From assembly GCA_003482455.1 (NCBI GenBank), contig DMYW01000064.1:31614-95613 (forward strand): a stretch of 64,000 nt of DNA, read 5' to 3'. This document shows positions 52,624-60,845 of this stretch, one piece after another. A model generated the notes under the pieces. The model was not told the DNA's origin, did not search any database, and saw only the letters and a list, made by a program, of their open reading frames with translations. The stretch's first letter is position 1, and the number at the start of each line of letters is the position of its first letter. Position numbers and translations under genes: made by a program. The DNA comes from Rheinheimera sp. (lineage in GTDB: Bacteria > Pseudomonadota > Gammaproteobacteria > Enterobacterales > Alteromonadaceae).

Positions 52624-54336
52624 GTGAAAATGGTGGTGATACTTCGATATTCCGTGCTCGGCGCCAGTTTATTGTTGGCGCTGAGCGGTTGTGGCGGTGG
52701 TTCTGGCGGGGCAGAAAAGGTCAATCAGCCGCCGGTCGTCGGGGCGAGTAGTTTTAGCCTCAATGAAGACGAGAGCACAAGTCAGCGACTGCAGGCCACT
52801 GATGCCGACCAAGATGCGCTGACCTTCAGCTTGGTCTCTACTGCTGCTGCCCATGGCACCGTTGAGTTGCAAAGCAACGGCAGTTTTACCTACAAACCAG
52901 ACGCCAACTACCACGGCAGCGCAAGTTTTACCTTTAAAGTGTCCGATGGCCACCACACGGCGGTGGAACAAAGCTGTCAGTTGACCATTACGCCAGTGAA
53001 TGATGCGCCGACCATGCAAGTCAGTGGTCTGCCTGCCACATTAGACAGCGGTGCTACTTATACCTTGCAAGTGCAACTGAATGACGTGGACGGTGATGCA
53101 GTGACGCTGCGCAGCACCAGCGCTATCGCCGCCGTGCAAACCGATGGCACTACACAGCGCTTACAGGTACAAACAGTGGCTGCAGCAACGGCGGGCCAGC
53201 TGCGATTGGTAGCTGATGACGGGCATGGTGGTCAAGCCAGTTTTCAAAAAGATCTGTTAGTCACGCCCATCAACAACACCGGCTTGGGCCGCACTTTGCA
53301 AGGCAACCCGAGCCTACGCAAATTAAACTTGGTGATTGTTGGCGACGGCTTTGCCGCAGATGAGCAACAAAAACTGCGGGATGCCGCCTTAAAGTTTGCC
53401 AAAGAAATGTTCACCAGCCCAGAAATCGGCGCCCATCAACTTGGTTGGAATTTGCATGTGCTGGATGCCATCTCGCCAGAAAGTGGCGTTGATGACCCTG
53501 CCAATAATATCAGTCGCAATAGTCTGTTTGATGGCCATTTTAACTGCTCGAATATTGACCGTTTGTTCTGCGTCGATGACGCCAAAGTGTTTGCCTACGT
53601 CGCCAAACATTTTCCGAATTACGACTATGTGTTAGTGCTTGGCAATAGCACCAAATATGGTGGCGCCGGCGGCTCACTTGCCACTTTTACCATGAACGAA
53701 GCGGCCCCTTTAGTGGCGATCCATGAACTTGGTCACGCCTTTGCCGGCCTAGCCGACGAGTATGTTGACGATGCATCGGCGCCATTTTATTTACCTTATT
53801 ATTGCGAAGGCTGTTACCCCAATGTCACGCGTGAAACGGACCTGAGCAAAGTCAGTTGGCGGCATTGGTTTGTCGATCCGAACCAAGTGCCTACTCAGCC
53901 AGGGCAAGCGGGAGTTGGCTTGTTTGAAGGTTCGTATTACCACAGCAAAGGTTTTTACCGCCCACTAAGCGACAGCTTTATGCGCACGTTAGGCGCCCCG
54001 GTGGGCAGTATTAACGGCGAAGCGTGGGCGGATAGTTTGTATCAAACCATCGGTATGGCAACCGATATCACGCCGGCGGCGGGCACAGTTAATCATCCAA
54101 AAGGTCAAGATCAGCAATACCGACTGATGTTGACGGTGGGCGTCACGCAGCAACAGATCCGCTGGTGGTTAAATGGCCAAGTCCAACCGCAATGGGACAA
54201 CCAGTCGCAGGTGACGGTCGGTGCCGCGCTGCAAACCAATTATCAACTGACTGCAGAAATTCGCGATGTGACCGGTGTCCTGCGCCATCCAACTAAAATC
54301 AAACAAGAGGTAACTTGGCATGTTCAGTTGCAATAA
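52624..54336 (+). CDS. M64-family (IgA peptidase-like) metallopeptidase lipoprotein
   Basis: 570 residues from GTG 52624 or 568 from ATG 52630. Lipoprotein signal ends LALSGCGGG (lipobox LSGC). A cadherin/Ig-like repeat (about 38-128; NEDESTSQRLQATDADQDALTF, FTYKPDANYHGSASFTFKVSDG) and a second beta domain (about 130-215) precede an M64 domain (about 225-490) starting LNLVIVGDGF and bearing HELGHAFAGLADEY (from 367), i.e. HExxH with the downstream ligand. A beta domain closes the protein. Surface or periplasmic zinc protease; the host-IgA name of the family does not imply that substrate here. Its end overlaps the next gene by 17 bp. Confidence 0.9.
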   Translation: MKMVVILRYSVLGASLLLALSGCGGGSGGAEKVNQPPVVGASSFSLNEDESTSQRLQATDADQDALTFSLVSTAAAHGTVELQSNGSFTYKPDANYHGSASFTFKVSDGHHTAVEQSCQLTITPVNDAPTMQVSGLPATLDSGATYTLQVQLNDVDGDAVTLRSTSAIAAVQTDGTTQRLQVQTVAAATAGQLRLVADDGHGGQASFQKDLLVTPINNTGLGRTLQGNPSLRKLNLVIVGDGFAADEQQKLRDAALKFAKEMFTSPEIGAHQLGWNLHVLDAISPESGVDDPANNISRNSLFDGHFNCSNIDRLFCVDDAKVFAYVAKHFPNYDYVLVLGNSTKYGGAGGSLATFTMNEAAPLVAIHELGHAFAGLADEYVDDASAPFYLPYYCEGCYPNVTRETDLSKVSWRHWFVDPNQVPTQPGQAGVGLFEGSYYHSKGFYRPLSDSFMRTLGAPVGSINGEAWADSLYQTIGMATDITPAAGTVNHPKGQDQQYRLMLTVGVTQQQIRWWLNGQVQPQWDNQSQVTVGAALQTNYQLTAEIRDVTGVLRHPTKIKQEVTWHVQLQ

Positions 54337-54808
54337 CTTTTTGTCGTGGGCGGGACTGGCCGCGGCATTGTGCTTCGGGCAAGCGGCGATAGCCGGCGAG
54401 CGCTGGCAACTGACCTTTCAGTTTGTCGGGCAACAGATCGAATTAGTGGATGCGGTAGCGCTCGGCGATAACGGTCGTGCGTCCAATGCGGCCTCGCAGC
54501 AAACCACGACGCCGCCACATGGACAAGCACAACTGCAACTGCGTAGTGGTAAAGGAAAACTTCTGCGTAGCCAAGCGTTTGCCGACCCTCGGCTCGTGCG
54601 GGTGCCTATGCTGCCTGGACAAGCGTCGGCGCATCAACAGGTACTTCGCAACGAAGGGCGCTTTGTGGTGGTGACTGATGCATTGCCAACAGCTAGCGAA
54701 TTGACCTTGCAATGGCCGGAATTACAAACCAGCGACGGACATAGCCCAGCCATGCAAAGCCAAGTGTCCTTGCAAAGCTTTGCGCAGCAGCTGCAGTTGC
54801 AGCAATAA
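54320..54808 (+). CDS. Secreted hypothetical protein coupled to the M64 peptidase
   Basis: Not recognised. 162 residues with a signal peptide (about 1-25, FGQAAIAGE), then a beta-rich, Gln-rich mature part (RWQLTFQFVGQQIELVDAVALGDNG, LQLRSGKGKLLRSQAFADPRLVRVPML). The 17-bp overlap with the M64 gene implies co-translation and a joint function, perhaps as inhibitor, chaperone or substrate-binding partner. Confidence 0.75.
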   Translation: MFSCNNFLSWAGLAAALCFGQAAIAGERWQLTFQFVGQQIELVDAVALGDNGRASNAASQQTTTPPHGQAQLQLRSGKGKLLRSQAFADPRLVRVPMLPGQASAHQQVLRNEGRFVVVTDALPTASELTLQWPELQTSDGHSPAMQSQVSLQSFAQQLQLQQ

Positions 54809-54948
54809 GTTGTCAAACCGGCGCTGCTTCGGCGACACAGCAAAACAGCAAGGGCGACTGCAGGTTCGGTTATCGACAAGACAGAACGCGCAGCTGCGTG
54901 TCAGTTGAACACCCAGAAATAACTGTAAGCCCCGCCGCTGATTTCCGT

Positions 54949-54990
54949 TATGATGACCACAGACTCGGTGACCGAGCTGTGGTTTTTTTC
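54949..54990 (+). terminator. Strong terminator upstream of glrK, overlapped by a -10 element
   Basis: ACCACAG-a-CTCGG-tga-CCGAG-CTGTGGT with seven Ts (54956-54990): 12 paired bases. TATGAT (54949-54954), a good -10, overlaps its left edge, so glrK transcripts begun there would lack the left arm and escape termination. Confidence 0.8.
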
Positions 54991-55037
54991 TTGGTTCAGC
55001 GTTAACCTCGCCCTGATTTTTGTTGTGGAGTGCATGC

Positions 55038-56456
55038 ATGCGAAGTCCAATTCAGCCCGCATCCTTGCGTCAATTTATCCTGTTAAGTTTCTTTTTAGCC
55101 TTGATCCCGCTCACTGTGCTGCTGTGGCAAAGTTATCGCTCCTTGTCCAACATCAGTAAATACGCGGTGGCCGAAGCACAAGCCTCGGTGGCAAGCGTCA
55201 AGCTAGCAGAAAACATGCAAAACGTGGTGGTGGATATCGAGCGGTCCGTGCGGCAGTTTTCGATTTTACGCACCGAAGCGCTCAGTCAATTGGCGCAAAG
55301 CCATATGCAGAACTATCTGCAAATGCTCGCGCGTGTATGCGAAGACCTAGATGCGCCGCTACTTTGCCAAGAACAGCAACAGGATACGCAACTTTTACAG
55401 CAGCAGTTTGAGCAAAGCAGTAACGATGAATTATCCCCGTTGCTGTTACAAATCCGGCAGCAGCAGCTGCAACTGACCGAACAAATCTGGCAACGCTTAG
55501 AACAGCGCTTGCAGAACCAACAGAACTTTGTGGTCGATGCGCAAAGCCAACTGGCGTGGCAAACTGTGGCGCTGGTGGTGTTGACCTTGATTTTGGTGTT
55601 GTGGGCGTCCGGGCGCATCGCGTCACCAATTAAACAATTGGATACGATGATTCGCGCCATCGGCCAAGCCAGCCATCATTTCCCGCAAGAAAAAGTCCAT
55701 GGCCCGATTGAATTAACCGAACTCGGCGAGCAGTTGCGCTGGTTGGCGCAACGCTTACAACAGCTGGAAGCGTTGCGGCTCATTTTGTTACGTCATGCCT
55801 CGCATGAACTTAAAACGCCACTGTCGAGTATTCGTGAAGGCTGCGCCTTGCTCAGTGAACAGTTGGTGGGGCCGCTTAACCCGCAACAAATGGAAGTGGT
55901 GTCATTGCTTAATGGCAGTGCCGACCGGCTTAGTCAATTGACCGAACAGTTACTGGATTACAACCGTTTGTTACAGCAAGCGAAGCCCGAATTTGCTTGG
56001 CACGATAGTCAGCAGCTGTTTGAGAGTTGTTTCGCCGACCACGCCTTGTCGCTGCAGCAGCGCCAGCAATACGTCAAACTAGATTGTCAGTTGCCGCGTA
56101 TCTATACCGATGCCATGTTGTTTCGTCGCATCATGGACAATTTGATCAACAACGCGCAGGCATACGGCGGGCAGGGCAGTCCAGTTTGGGTTATATTGCG
56201 GCAACATGAGTCGTTTATGCTGCTGGATGTTGCCAACAATGGCACACCGATCCCGCCGGAATTGCGGGCGAAATTGTTTGAACCATTTACTCGTGGTAAA
56301 ACACCACGTTTTGACGCCGTGCAAGGCTCGGGGCTTGGACTCTCTATTGTGTCTGATTGTGCCCGCCTGCTCGGTGGTATGGCGGAGATTGTCGACGTGA
56401 ATTACGCCGACGTCTGTATTCGGATCCGCTTACCGATCGCTGAGGAAGCATCATGA
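55038..56456 (+). CDS. glrK: Sensor histidine kinase GlrK (QseE)
   Basis: 472 residues from ATG 55038 (TGTGGAG upstream). Two membrane segments (about 12-35 and 175-197) bracket a Gln-rich helical periplasmic region, then a HAMP-like linker, HisKA with phosphorylated H256 (RHASHELKTPLSSIREG) and an HATPase domain with IMDNLINNAQAYGG, DVANNGTPIP and GSGLGLSI. Order with a lipoprotein and a GAFTGA regulator is that of E. coli glrK-qseG-glrR, an envelope-stress system. Ends overlapping qseG by ATGA. Confidence 0.93.
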   Translation: MRSPIQPASLRQFILLSFFLALIPLTVLLWQSYRSLSNISKYAVAEAQASVASVKLAENMQNVVVDIERSVRQFSILRTEALSQLAQSHMQNYLQMLARVCEDLDAPLLCQEQQQDTQLLQQQFEQSSNDELSPLLLQIRQQQLQLTEQIWQRLEQRLQNQQNFVVDAQSQLAWQTVALVVLTLILVLWASGRIASPIKQLDTMIRAIGQASHHFPQEKVHGPIELTELGEQLRWLAQRLQQLEALRLILLRHASHELKTPLSSIREGCALLSEQLVGPLNPQQMEVVSLLNGSADRLSQLTEQLLDYNRLLQQAKPEFAWHDSQQLFESCFADHALSLQQRQQYVKLDCQLPRIYTDAMLFRRIMDNLINNAQAYGGQGSPVWVILRQHESFMLLDVANNGTPIPPELRAKLFEPFTRGKTPRFDAVQGSGLGLSIVSDCARLLGGMAEIVDVNYADVCIRIRLPIAEEAS

Positions 56457-57034
56457 GAATAGTGACCCTGACTGGGGTGTGCTGGTTATTGAGCGCCTGT
56501 GCGGGTAGTTCAGGCCCGTTGCCGGTCATCTTAAAACCAAAACCGGAACCGACCAAAGTGGTCGAGATCCCCAAACTGCCGGTAGTGCCGGCTAAGCCCG
56601 TACTTGCTATTGCCGACGATGCGAGCACGTTAACGGCGTGGCAAAATTTCCGTACCGACTTACTGGCGATGAGTGCTGCGCAGCGCGATGCGCTGAGTAA
56701 ATCCCTTGGCAAAGCCGACAATCCAGTATCCAGCCTGCAAAGTATGTTGTTGCGTATGCACCCGGAAGCGGGTTACGCGGTGCGCTTAAAAGCACAAAGC
56801 CAACTGGCAGAATTATTGCCTAAGTTGCCGTCCGGTTTAGCCGCGTTGTTGCGCTGGGATTTGGCCTACAACCAACGGTTGTTGGAATCTGAATCGGCAG
56901 TAAAAGCCCTGACACGTCTGAATAGTCAGCAAGACGACAATGTTGAAAAGCTGCAAAAGCAAAACGATGATCTGCAAAAGAAAATCGAAGCCTTAACCCA
57001 AATTGAAGCCAAGTTAGGCTCAGGCGGGGGTTAA
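56453..57034 (+). CDS. qseG: QseG-like lipoprotein
   Basis: 193 residues, lipoprotein signal ending LLSACAGSS (lipobox LSAC). A Pro/Lys-rich stretch (ILKPKPEPTKVVEIPKLPVVPAKP) then helical coiled coil to the end (VEKLQKQNDDLQKKIEALTQ). Sequence identity with E. coli QseG is not asserted; position between glrK and glrR with ATGA overlap and 1-bp spacing carries the name. In E. coli QseG interacts with the sensor in the periplasm. Confidence 0.8.
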   Translation: MRIVTLTGVCWLLSACAGSSGPLPVILKPKPEPTKVVEIPKLPVVPAKPVLAIADDASTLTAWQNFRTDLLAMSAAQRDALSKSLGKADNPVSSLQSMLLRMHPEAGYAVRLKAQSQLAELLPKLPSGLAALLRWDLAYNQRLLESESAVKALTRLNSQQDDNVEKLQKQNDDLQKKIEALTQIEAKLGSGGG

Positions 57035-57035
57035 C

Positions 57036-58388
57036 ATGCCAGGCAATAACGCACGATTATTATTGGTAGATGACGACCCCAGCTTATTGCGTTTGATGAC
57101 GCTACGCCTCGAAGGCGAAGGTTATCAAGTCATTTCCGCCGATTGCGCCGAAACGGCGCTCACCCTTTTGGCTAAACAGCCGGTCGATGTGGTCTTGAGT
57201 GACCTGCGCATGCCGGGCCTTGATGGCATGGCGCTATTTGATGAAATAGCCAAACGCAGCCCAGGGTTACCCGTGGTGCTGATGACGGCGCACGGTTCTA
57301 TTCCTGAAGCCGTGGCAGCCACCCAACGCGGTGTGTTTGGGTTTCTCACCAAACCCTTGAATAACCAAGAACTGCGCGACATTTTGCAAAAAGCCGTGCA
57401 TTCCTCGCATGTACCTAGTCAAGACGAATGGCGCCAAGCGATTGTCACGCGCAGTAAAACCATGGAATCGGTGCTGGAACAAGCGTACCGCGTGGCGCAG
57501 CGCGACGTTAGTGTGCTGATCACCGGCGCCAGCGGCACCGGCAAAGAGTTATTGGCCAATGCGATTCACCAAGCCAGCCCTCGCGCGCGTCGCGCTTTTG
57601 TCGCGATTAACTGCGGTGCCTTGCCAGAACATCTGTTGGAATCTGAACTGTTTGGTCATGCCAAAGGCGCGTTTACCGGCGCCGTGACTGAACACGCTGG
57701 TTTGTTCCGGGAAGCCGATGGCGGCACCTTGTTTCTCGATGAAATTGGCGATATGCCGATGCCGCTGCAAGTCAAATTATTGCGCGCCTTGCAGGAGCGG
57801 CAAATTCGCCCTGTCGGCAGTGCTAAGTCCATTCCTATCGACGTGCGTGTCATTTCAGCGACACACCGCGATTTAAAACAAGCGATGCAAGAACAAAGCT
57901 TCCGTGAAGACTTGTATTACCGCTTAAATGTGGTGAATTTGCAGCTGCCAAGTTTGCGCGAACGTGCCGAAGACATCCCATTACTAGCGCGTCATGTGCT
58001 GCAACAAAGTGGCGAGCGTCACGGTGTGCAGGTCACGCGTTTTTCAGAAGACGCCATGCAAGCCCTTGTCACCGCCCAATGGCCTGGCAATGTGCGCCAG
58101 CTGGTCAACGTGGTGGAACAATGCGTGGCGCTAACCAACAGCCCGGTTATTAGCCTAGCCTTAGTGCAACAAGCCTTGGCGCAAAACCGCGGCTTTTGGC
58201 CGACGCTCAGCGAGGCGCGCGATCAGTTCGAACGGCAATATTTGGTGCGGGTGTTAAAAATGGCTGAAGGCAATGTCACACGCGCCGCTGAACTGGCTGG
58301 TCGTAATCGCACCGACTTCCATAAGCTTTTGAAAAAACACGAACTAAATGCAGCGCAGGTGTCTGAACAAGACGACCTGTCTGACTAA
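57036..58388 (+). CDS. glrR: Sigma54-dependent response regulator GlrR (QseF)
   Basis: 450 residues (E. coli 444). Receiver domain (about 8-118, phosphorylated D56 in LSDLRMPG), AAA+ domain (about 140-370) with Walker A GASGTGKE, sigma54-contacting GAFTGA (211-216), Walker B GGTLFLDEIGD and an arginine-finger region, and a C-terminal Fis-type helix-turn-helix (about 405-440, GNVTRAAELAGRNRTDFHKLL). Activates sigma54 promoters; in E. coli glmY is the main target. Confidence 0.96.
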   Translation: MPGNNARLLLVDDDPSLLRLMTLRLEGEGYQVISADCAETALTLLAKQPVDVVLSDLRMPGLDGMALFDEIAKRSPGLPVVLMTAHGSIPEAVAATQRGVFGFLTKPLNNQELRDILQKAVHSSHVPSQDEWRQAIVTRSKTMESVLEQAYRVAQRDVSVLITGASGTGKELLANAIHQASPRARRAFVAINCGALPEHLLESELFGHAKGAFTGAVTEHAGLFREADGGTLFLDEIGDMPMPLQVKLLRALQERQIRPVGSAKSIPIDVRVISATHRDLKQAMQEQSFREDLYYRLNVVNLQLPSLRERAEDIPLLARHVLQQSGERHGVQVTRFSEDAMQALVTAQWPGNVRQLVNVVEQCVALTNSPVISLALVQQALAQNRGFWPTLSEARDQFERQYLVRVLKMAEGNVTRAAELAGRNRTDFHKLLKKHELNAAQVSEQDDLSD

Positions 58389-58409
58389 TCAGCATGATAG
58401 AGATTTGGT

Positions 58410-58727
58410 ATGCACGATAATTTTGAAGTTGAACCCGCGGTATTGCGGGCGAAAATCACCGGCGAAACAGCGCGTATTGCATGGCAAGACTTGCAACGCT
58501 TTTATGCCGCCGGCTCGGTGATTGAAGTTGACCATGCGGTTGATTTAATCGACGTCGCTTATGCCTTTGCCACCGATGCAAAAGAGCAAGTGGCCCACTG
58601 GTTGTCCGCTGCGCAAATCCGTAAAGTAGAGCCAGCTGTCGCTCAACACTGGTACGATACCCATCAAGAATTGTGGGCGGTGGTTGTCTCGCCGTGGGTG
58701 TTGGTGCAACATCGTCCTGTGCACTAA
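58410..58727 (+). CDS. DUF2288 family protein
   Basis: 105 residues, cytoplasmic, acidic. RAKITGETARIAWQDLQRFYAAGSVIEVD and the end LWAVVVSPWVLVQ are hallmark stretches of DUF2288. Function unknown. 21 bp after glrR, possibly co-transcribed. Confidence 0.9.
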   Translation: MHDNFEVEPAVLRAKITGETARIAWQDLQRFYAAGSVIEVDHAVDLIDVAYAFATDAKEQVAHWLSAAQIRKVEPAVAQHWYDTHQELWAVVVSPWVLVQHRPVH

Positions 58728-58787
58728 CAACTATCGCTTATCACTAACTGACCTGTACCCACTCAATAAATAACAACGAAGGTTCTT

Positions 58788-59507
58788 ATGTTAAAGCTCG
58801 ACATCCCGACCAATATGGATTACTTGCGGGAGCAATATAATTTAGATCGCCGCTTGAATGTGTTGGACATTTGGCAACGCGAATCCGCGCAAACTCTCGC
58901 CGAAGCGCTAGGCACTAAGACGCCATTTAGCAATGCATTTTTCATCGACAATGCACCGCAATTGCTGGCAGACGGTGAACTGCGCAGTTTGCCGCCAGAG
59001 CAACAACAACAGATCCACAGCAAAATTTACCAAAATGCCAGTAATGGCGTGGGTTACTTGTATGGTACGCATCGTATTGATCGTCGTCCTGAAATTTCAC
59101 CAACCACGCCGAATGTGTTAGTGGAAGCGCATCAGTTGTTAAACAGCGAAGTGATGATGAATTTCATCCGTGAGCTGACGGGTTATGACGATATCAAATA
59201 TGCATCAGCGCAAGGTACTCGTTATATTCCGGGGAATTTTTTAACGCGGCATAACGACATTGTTGAAGCCGAAGGCCGCCGTGTGGCGTTTGTGATGGGC
59301 TTTACGCCGCAATGGCACCCAGATTGGGGTGGCAATTTGCAGTTCTATCAAGACAATGGTTTAGCGAAAAACGCCTGGATGCCGATGTTCAATAACATGG
59401 CGTTGTTTGACGTCAAGCACGCGCATGCCGTGACATTCGTCGCTCCTTTTGCCCGGGCGATCCGTTATTCCATCACCGGCTGGTTCCGCGCCAACCCACC
59501 GGCTTAA
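58788..59507 (+). CDS. 2-oxoglutarate/Fe(II)-dependent oxygenase family protein
   Basis: 239 residues, cytoplasmic. The double-stranded beta-helix core lies at about 115-235 with iron ligands His and Asp in FLTRHNDIVEA (H-x-D) and the distal His in DVKHAHAVTFV, followed by a likely 2-oxoglutarate Arg in ARAIRYSITGWFRA. Resembles prolyl-hydroxylase-like oxygenases; the residue or metabolite it hydroxylates is unknown. Iron dependence is notable because a Fur-type sRNA gene lies at its 3' side on the opposite strand. Confidence 0.88.
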   Translation: MLKLDIPTNMDYLREQYNLDRRLNVLDIWQRESAQTLAEALGTKTPFSNAFFIDNAPQLLADGELRSLPPEQQQQIHSKIYQNASNGVGYLYGTHRIDRRPEISPTTPNVLVEAHQLLNSEVMMNFIRELTGYDDIKYASAQGTRYIPGNFLTRHNDIVEAEGRRVAFVMGFTPQWHPDWGGNLQFYQDNGLAKNAWMPMFNNMALFDVKHAHAVTFVAPFARAIRYSITGWFRANPPA

Positions 59508-59526
59508 TCGGCTGTGGCATTGAAGC

Positions 59527-59554
59527 AAAAAAAAGAGGGGAGCCAAGGCTCCCC
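59527..59554. terminator. Terminator of the sRNA (minus) and 2OG-oxygenase (plus)
   Basis: GGGGAGCC/GGCTCCCC 8-bp stem with an 8-A run on the left (T-run on the minus strand); the plus side has only TTAATATTT, so it is stronger on minus. Confidence 0.85.
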
Positions 59555-59671
59555 TTAATATTTACTGCAGAACAGACTAAACAGTAACGCCGTGCTGAAC
59601 AGGTTACTCACTACCGTGGAGATGCCTCCTTTCCAATACACCGGGCAAGATCGGTGCCGTCATCCTTGACT
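59527..59671 (-). ncRNA. ryhB: Candidate Fur-repressed RyhB-like small RNA
   Basis: On the minus strand a Fur box overlaps the -35 of TTGCAT (plus 59701-59706)/TACAGT (plus 59678-59683, 17-bp spacer); about 145 nt downstream comes GGGGAGCC-TT-GGCTCCCC with eight Ts (terminator). No open frame lies between. The transcript contains GAGTAACCTG...CAGCACGGCGTTACTG, close to the RyhB core GAGAACCTG...GCACGACATTGCTC, and later CAGTAAATATTA near RyhB CAGTATTACTTA. Both signals and the core match are by eye only; promoter hexamers are weak. RyhB represses iron-using proteins under iron limitation. Confidence 0.62.
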
Positions 59672-59698
59672 GAATTCACTGTAGCGTGATTTTTGTTT

Positions 59699-59719
59699 AA
59701 ATGCAAACAATTCTCATTT
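59699..59719. promoter_or_regulatory. Fur box
   Basis: Core AATGCAAACAATTCTCATT (59700-59718); the reverse reading gives the AATGAGAAT half-site. It matches the 19-bp Fur consensus at 14 of 18 defined positions, overlaps the sRNA -35 and also lies in the spacer of a plus-strand promoter candidate (TTTAAA 59696, TAGAAT 59719). Confidence 0.72.
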
Positions 59720-59765
59720 AGAATTTGGGGCAATGCTGCGCGTTCAACTCAAAAAGGGGATAAGC

Positions 59766-59939
59766 ATGTGGATCTGGCTGCTGTTGTTTATGGTGCTCCC
59801 AACCTTGCTGTATTGTGCTATTGATTATGCCTTGTATCGCGATACCGATTGGCGCGTGCAGTTGCTGGGGCTTGGCTTGTTGTTGATTTGTGTCGGCTGG
59901 ACGGCGAGTTTTGCCATTACAACACCAGCAGTCAGCTAA
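59766..59939 (+). CDS. Small membrane protein, 57 residues
   Basis: Not recognised. ATG 59766 with GGGGA upstream. Two predicted membrane helices (about 2-22, WIWLLLFMVLPTLLYCAIDY, and about 33-52, LLGLGLLLICVGWTASFAI) joined by YALYRDTDWRVQ. Lies on the plus side of the Fur box, so it may be iron-regulated; 115 bp upstream of glmR. Confidence 0.7.
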   Translation: MWIWLLLFMVLPTLLYCAIDYALYRDTDWRVQLLGLGLLLICVGWTASFAITTPAVS

Positions 59940-59975
59940 AATTCAGCTTCAGCTGGCAATTTGTAAGAAATTTTC

Positions 59976-60003
59976 TTGCATTTATCTTTCGCGCGCATAA
60001 AAT
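59976..60003 (+). promoter_or_regulatory. Candidate glmRS promoter
   Basis: TTGCAT (59976-59981) and TAAAAT (59998-60003), 16-bp spacer; start near 60010. Confidence 0.6.
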
Positions 60004-60006
60004 AAC

Positions 60007-60031
60007 TTTCGAATCGAAACATAAGTCGAAA
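60007..60031. promoter_or_regulatory. Candidate GlmR (DeoR-type) operator
   Basis: TTTCGA-A-TCGAAA (60007-60019) is a perfect dyad, with a third half-site TCGAAA at 60026-60031. DeoR-family operators carry such TCGAA repeats. It covers the predicted start of glmR, so autorepression is likely. Confidence 0.55.
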
Positions 60032-60054
60032 TTAGAAGCAGCTGGAGCCGCCTG

Positions 60055-60843
60055 ATGAACAAACGCAACACCCAACAACGCCGCCGCGCTATTCTCGATT
60101 TACTCGATGCGCAAGGTGAAGTCAGTGTTGATGAGTTGGCGCAGCGTTTTGATACCTCTGAAGTGACCATTCGTAAAGACCTAACGGCCTTGGAAGACAA
60201 CGGTTTGTTGCTTCGTCGCTACGGCGGCGCCGTGCAGTTGCCGCACGAATTAATCCATGACCATGCCCCAGAACGCATTTCCGAGCGCAAACAAGCCTTG
60301 GCAAAAGCTGCGGCGGGCTTGATAAAAGACCACTACCGCATCATCTTAGATAGCGGGAGCACCACAGCGGCCTTGTTGCCGGAGTTATCGGCCAAACAAG
60401 GCTTAGTGGTGATGACGAATTCGTTATACATCGCCAACAGCTTGCGCGAGTTGGAAAACGAACCGAAATTGTTGATGACTGGCGGCAGCTGGGACGCACA
60501 ATCCGAATCGTTTCAGGGCCAACTGGCCGAGCAAGTGCTGCGCGCGTATGACTTCGACCAGCTGTTTATCGGCGCCGATGGCATCGATTTGCAGCGCGGC
60601 ACCACCACCTTTAATGAACTTACCAGCTTAAGCCGTGTGATGGCCGAGGTGGCGCGTGAAGTGGTGGTGATGGTCGAATCTGAGAAGATCGGCCGCAAAA
60701 TCCATAATTTAGAACTGCCGTGGACGATGATAAAAATATTGGTAACCGACGATCAGTTACCCGACACGGCAAAACAGCAAATAGAACAGCACGGCGTCAA
60801 AGTGATTTGCGCCAGCGTGCATGAACAAACAACGACGGAGTAA
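60055..60843 (+). CDS. glmR: DeoR-family regulator GlmR
   Basis: 262 residues. DeoR-type winged helix (about 3-57, RRAILDLLDAQGEVSVDELAQRFDTSEVTIRKDL) followed by the sugar-phosphate-binding DeoRC domain (about 75-235, ILDSGSTTAALLPEL, TNSLYIANSL, FIGADGIDLQRGTTTFN, VVMVESEKIGRK). 2 bp before glmS, as in Pseudomonas where GlmR controls glmS. Likely senses GlcN6P or a related phosphosugar. Confidence 0.9.
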   Translation: MNKRNTQQRRRAILDLLDAQGEVSVDELAQRFDTSEVTIRKDLTALEDNGLLLRRYGGAVQLPHELIHDHAPERISERKQALAKAAAGLIKDHYRIILDSGSTTAALLPELSAKQGLVVMTNSLYIANSLRELENEPKLLMTGGSWDAQSESFQGQLAEQVLRAYDFDQLFIGADGIDLQRGTTTFNELTSLSRVMAEVAREVVVMVESEKIGRKIHNLELPWTMIKILVTDDQLPDTAKQQIEQHGVKVICASVHEQTTTE

Positions 60844-60845
60844 TT

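Noticed and set aside
54320..54530. Minus-strand frames opposite the M64 partner gene
   Set aside because: Shadows without start signals.
54809..54955. GlmY-like sRNA upstream of glrK, its position in E. coli
   Set aside because: No GG-N10-GC sigma54 promoter, no TGTC-N10-GACA dyad of right spacing and no GlmY-like sequence; only the terminator is convincing.
54950..55159. 69-codon plus-strand frame over the terminator before glrK
   Set aside because: It runs through the terminator hairpin and into glrK in another frame; probably chance.
59945..59970. Sigma54 promoter upstream of glmR (CTGGCAATTTGTAAG)
   Set aside because: GG is followed after 10 bp by GA, not GC.
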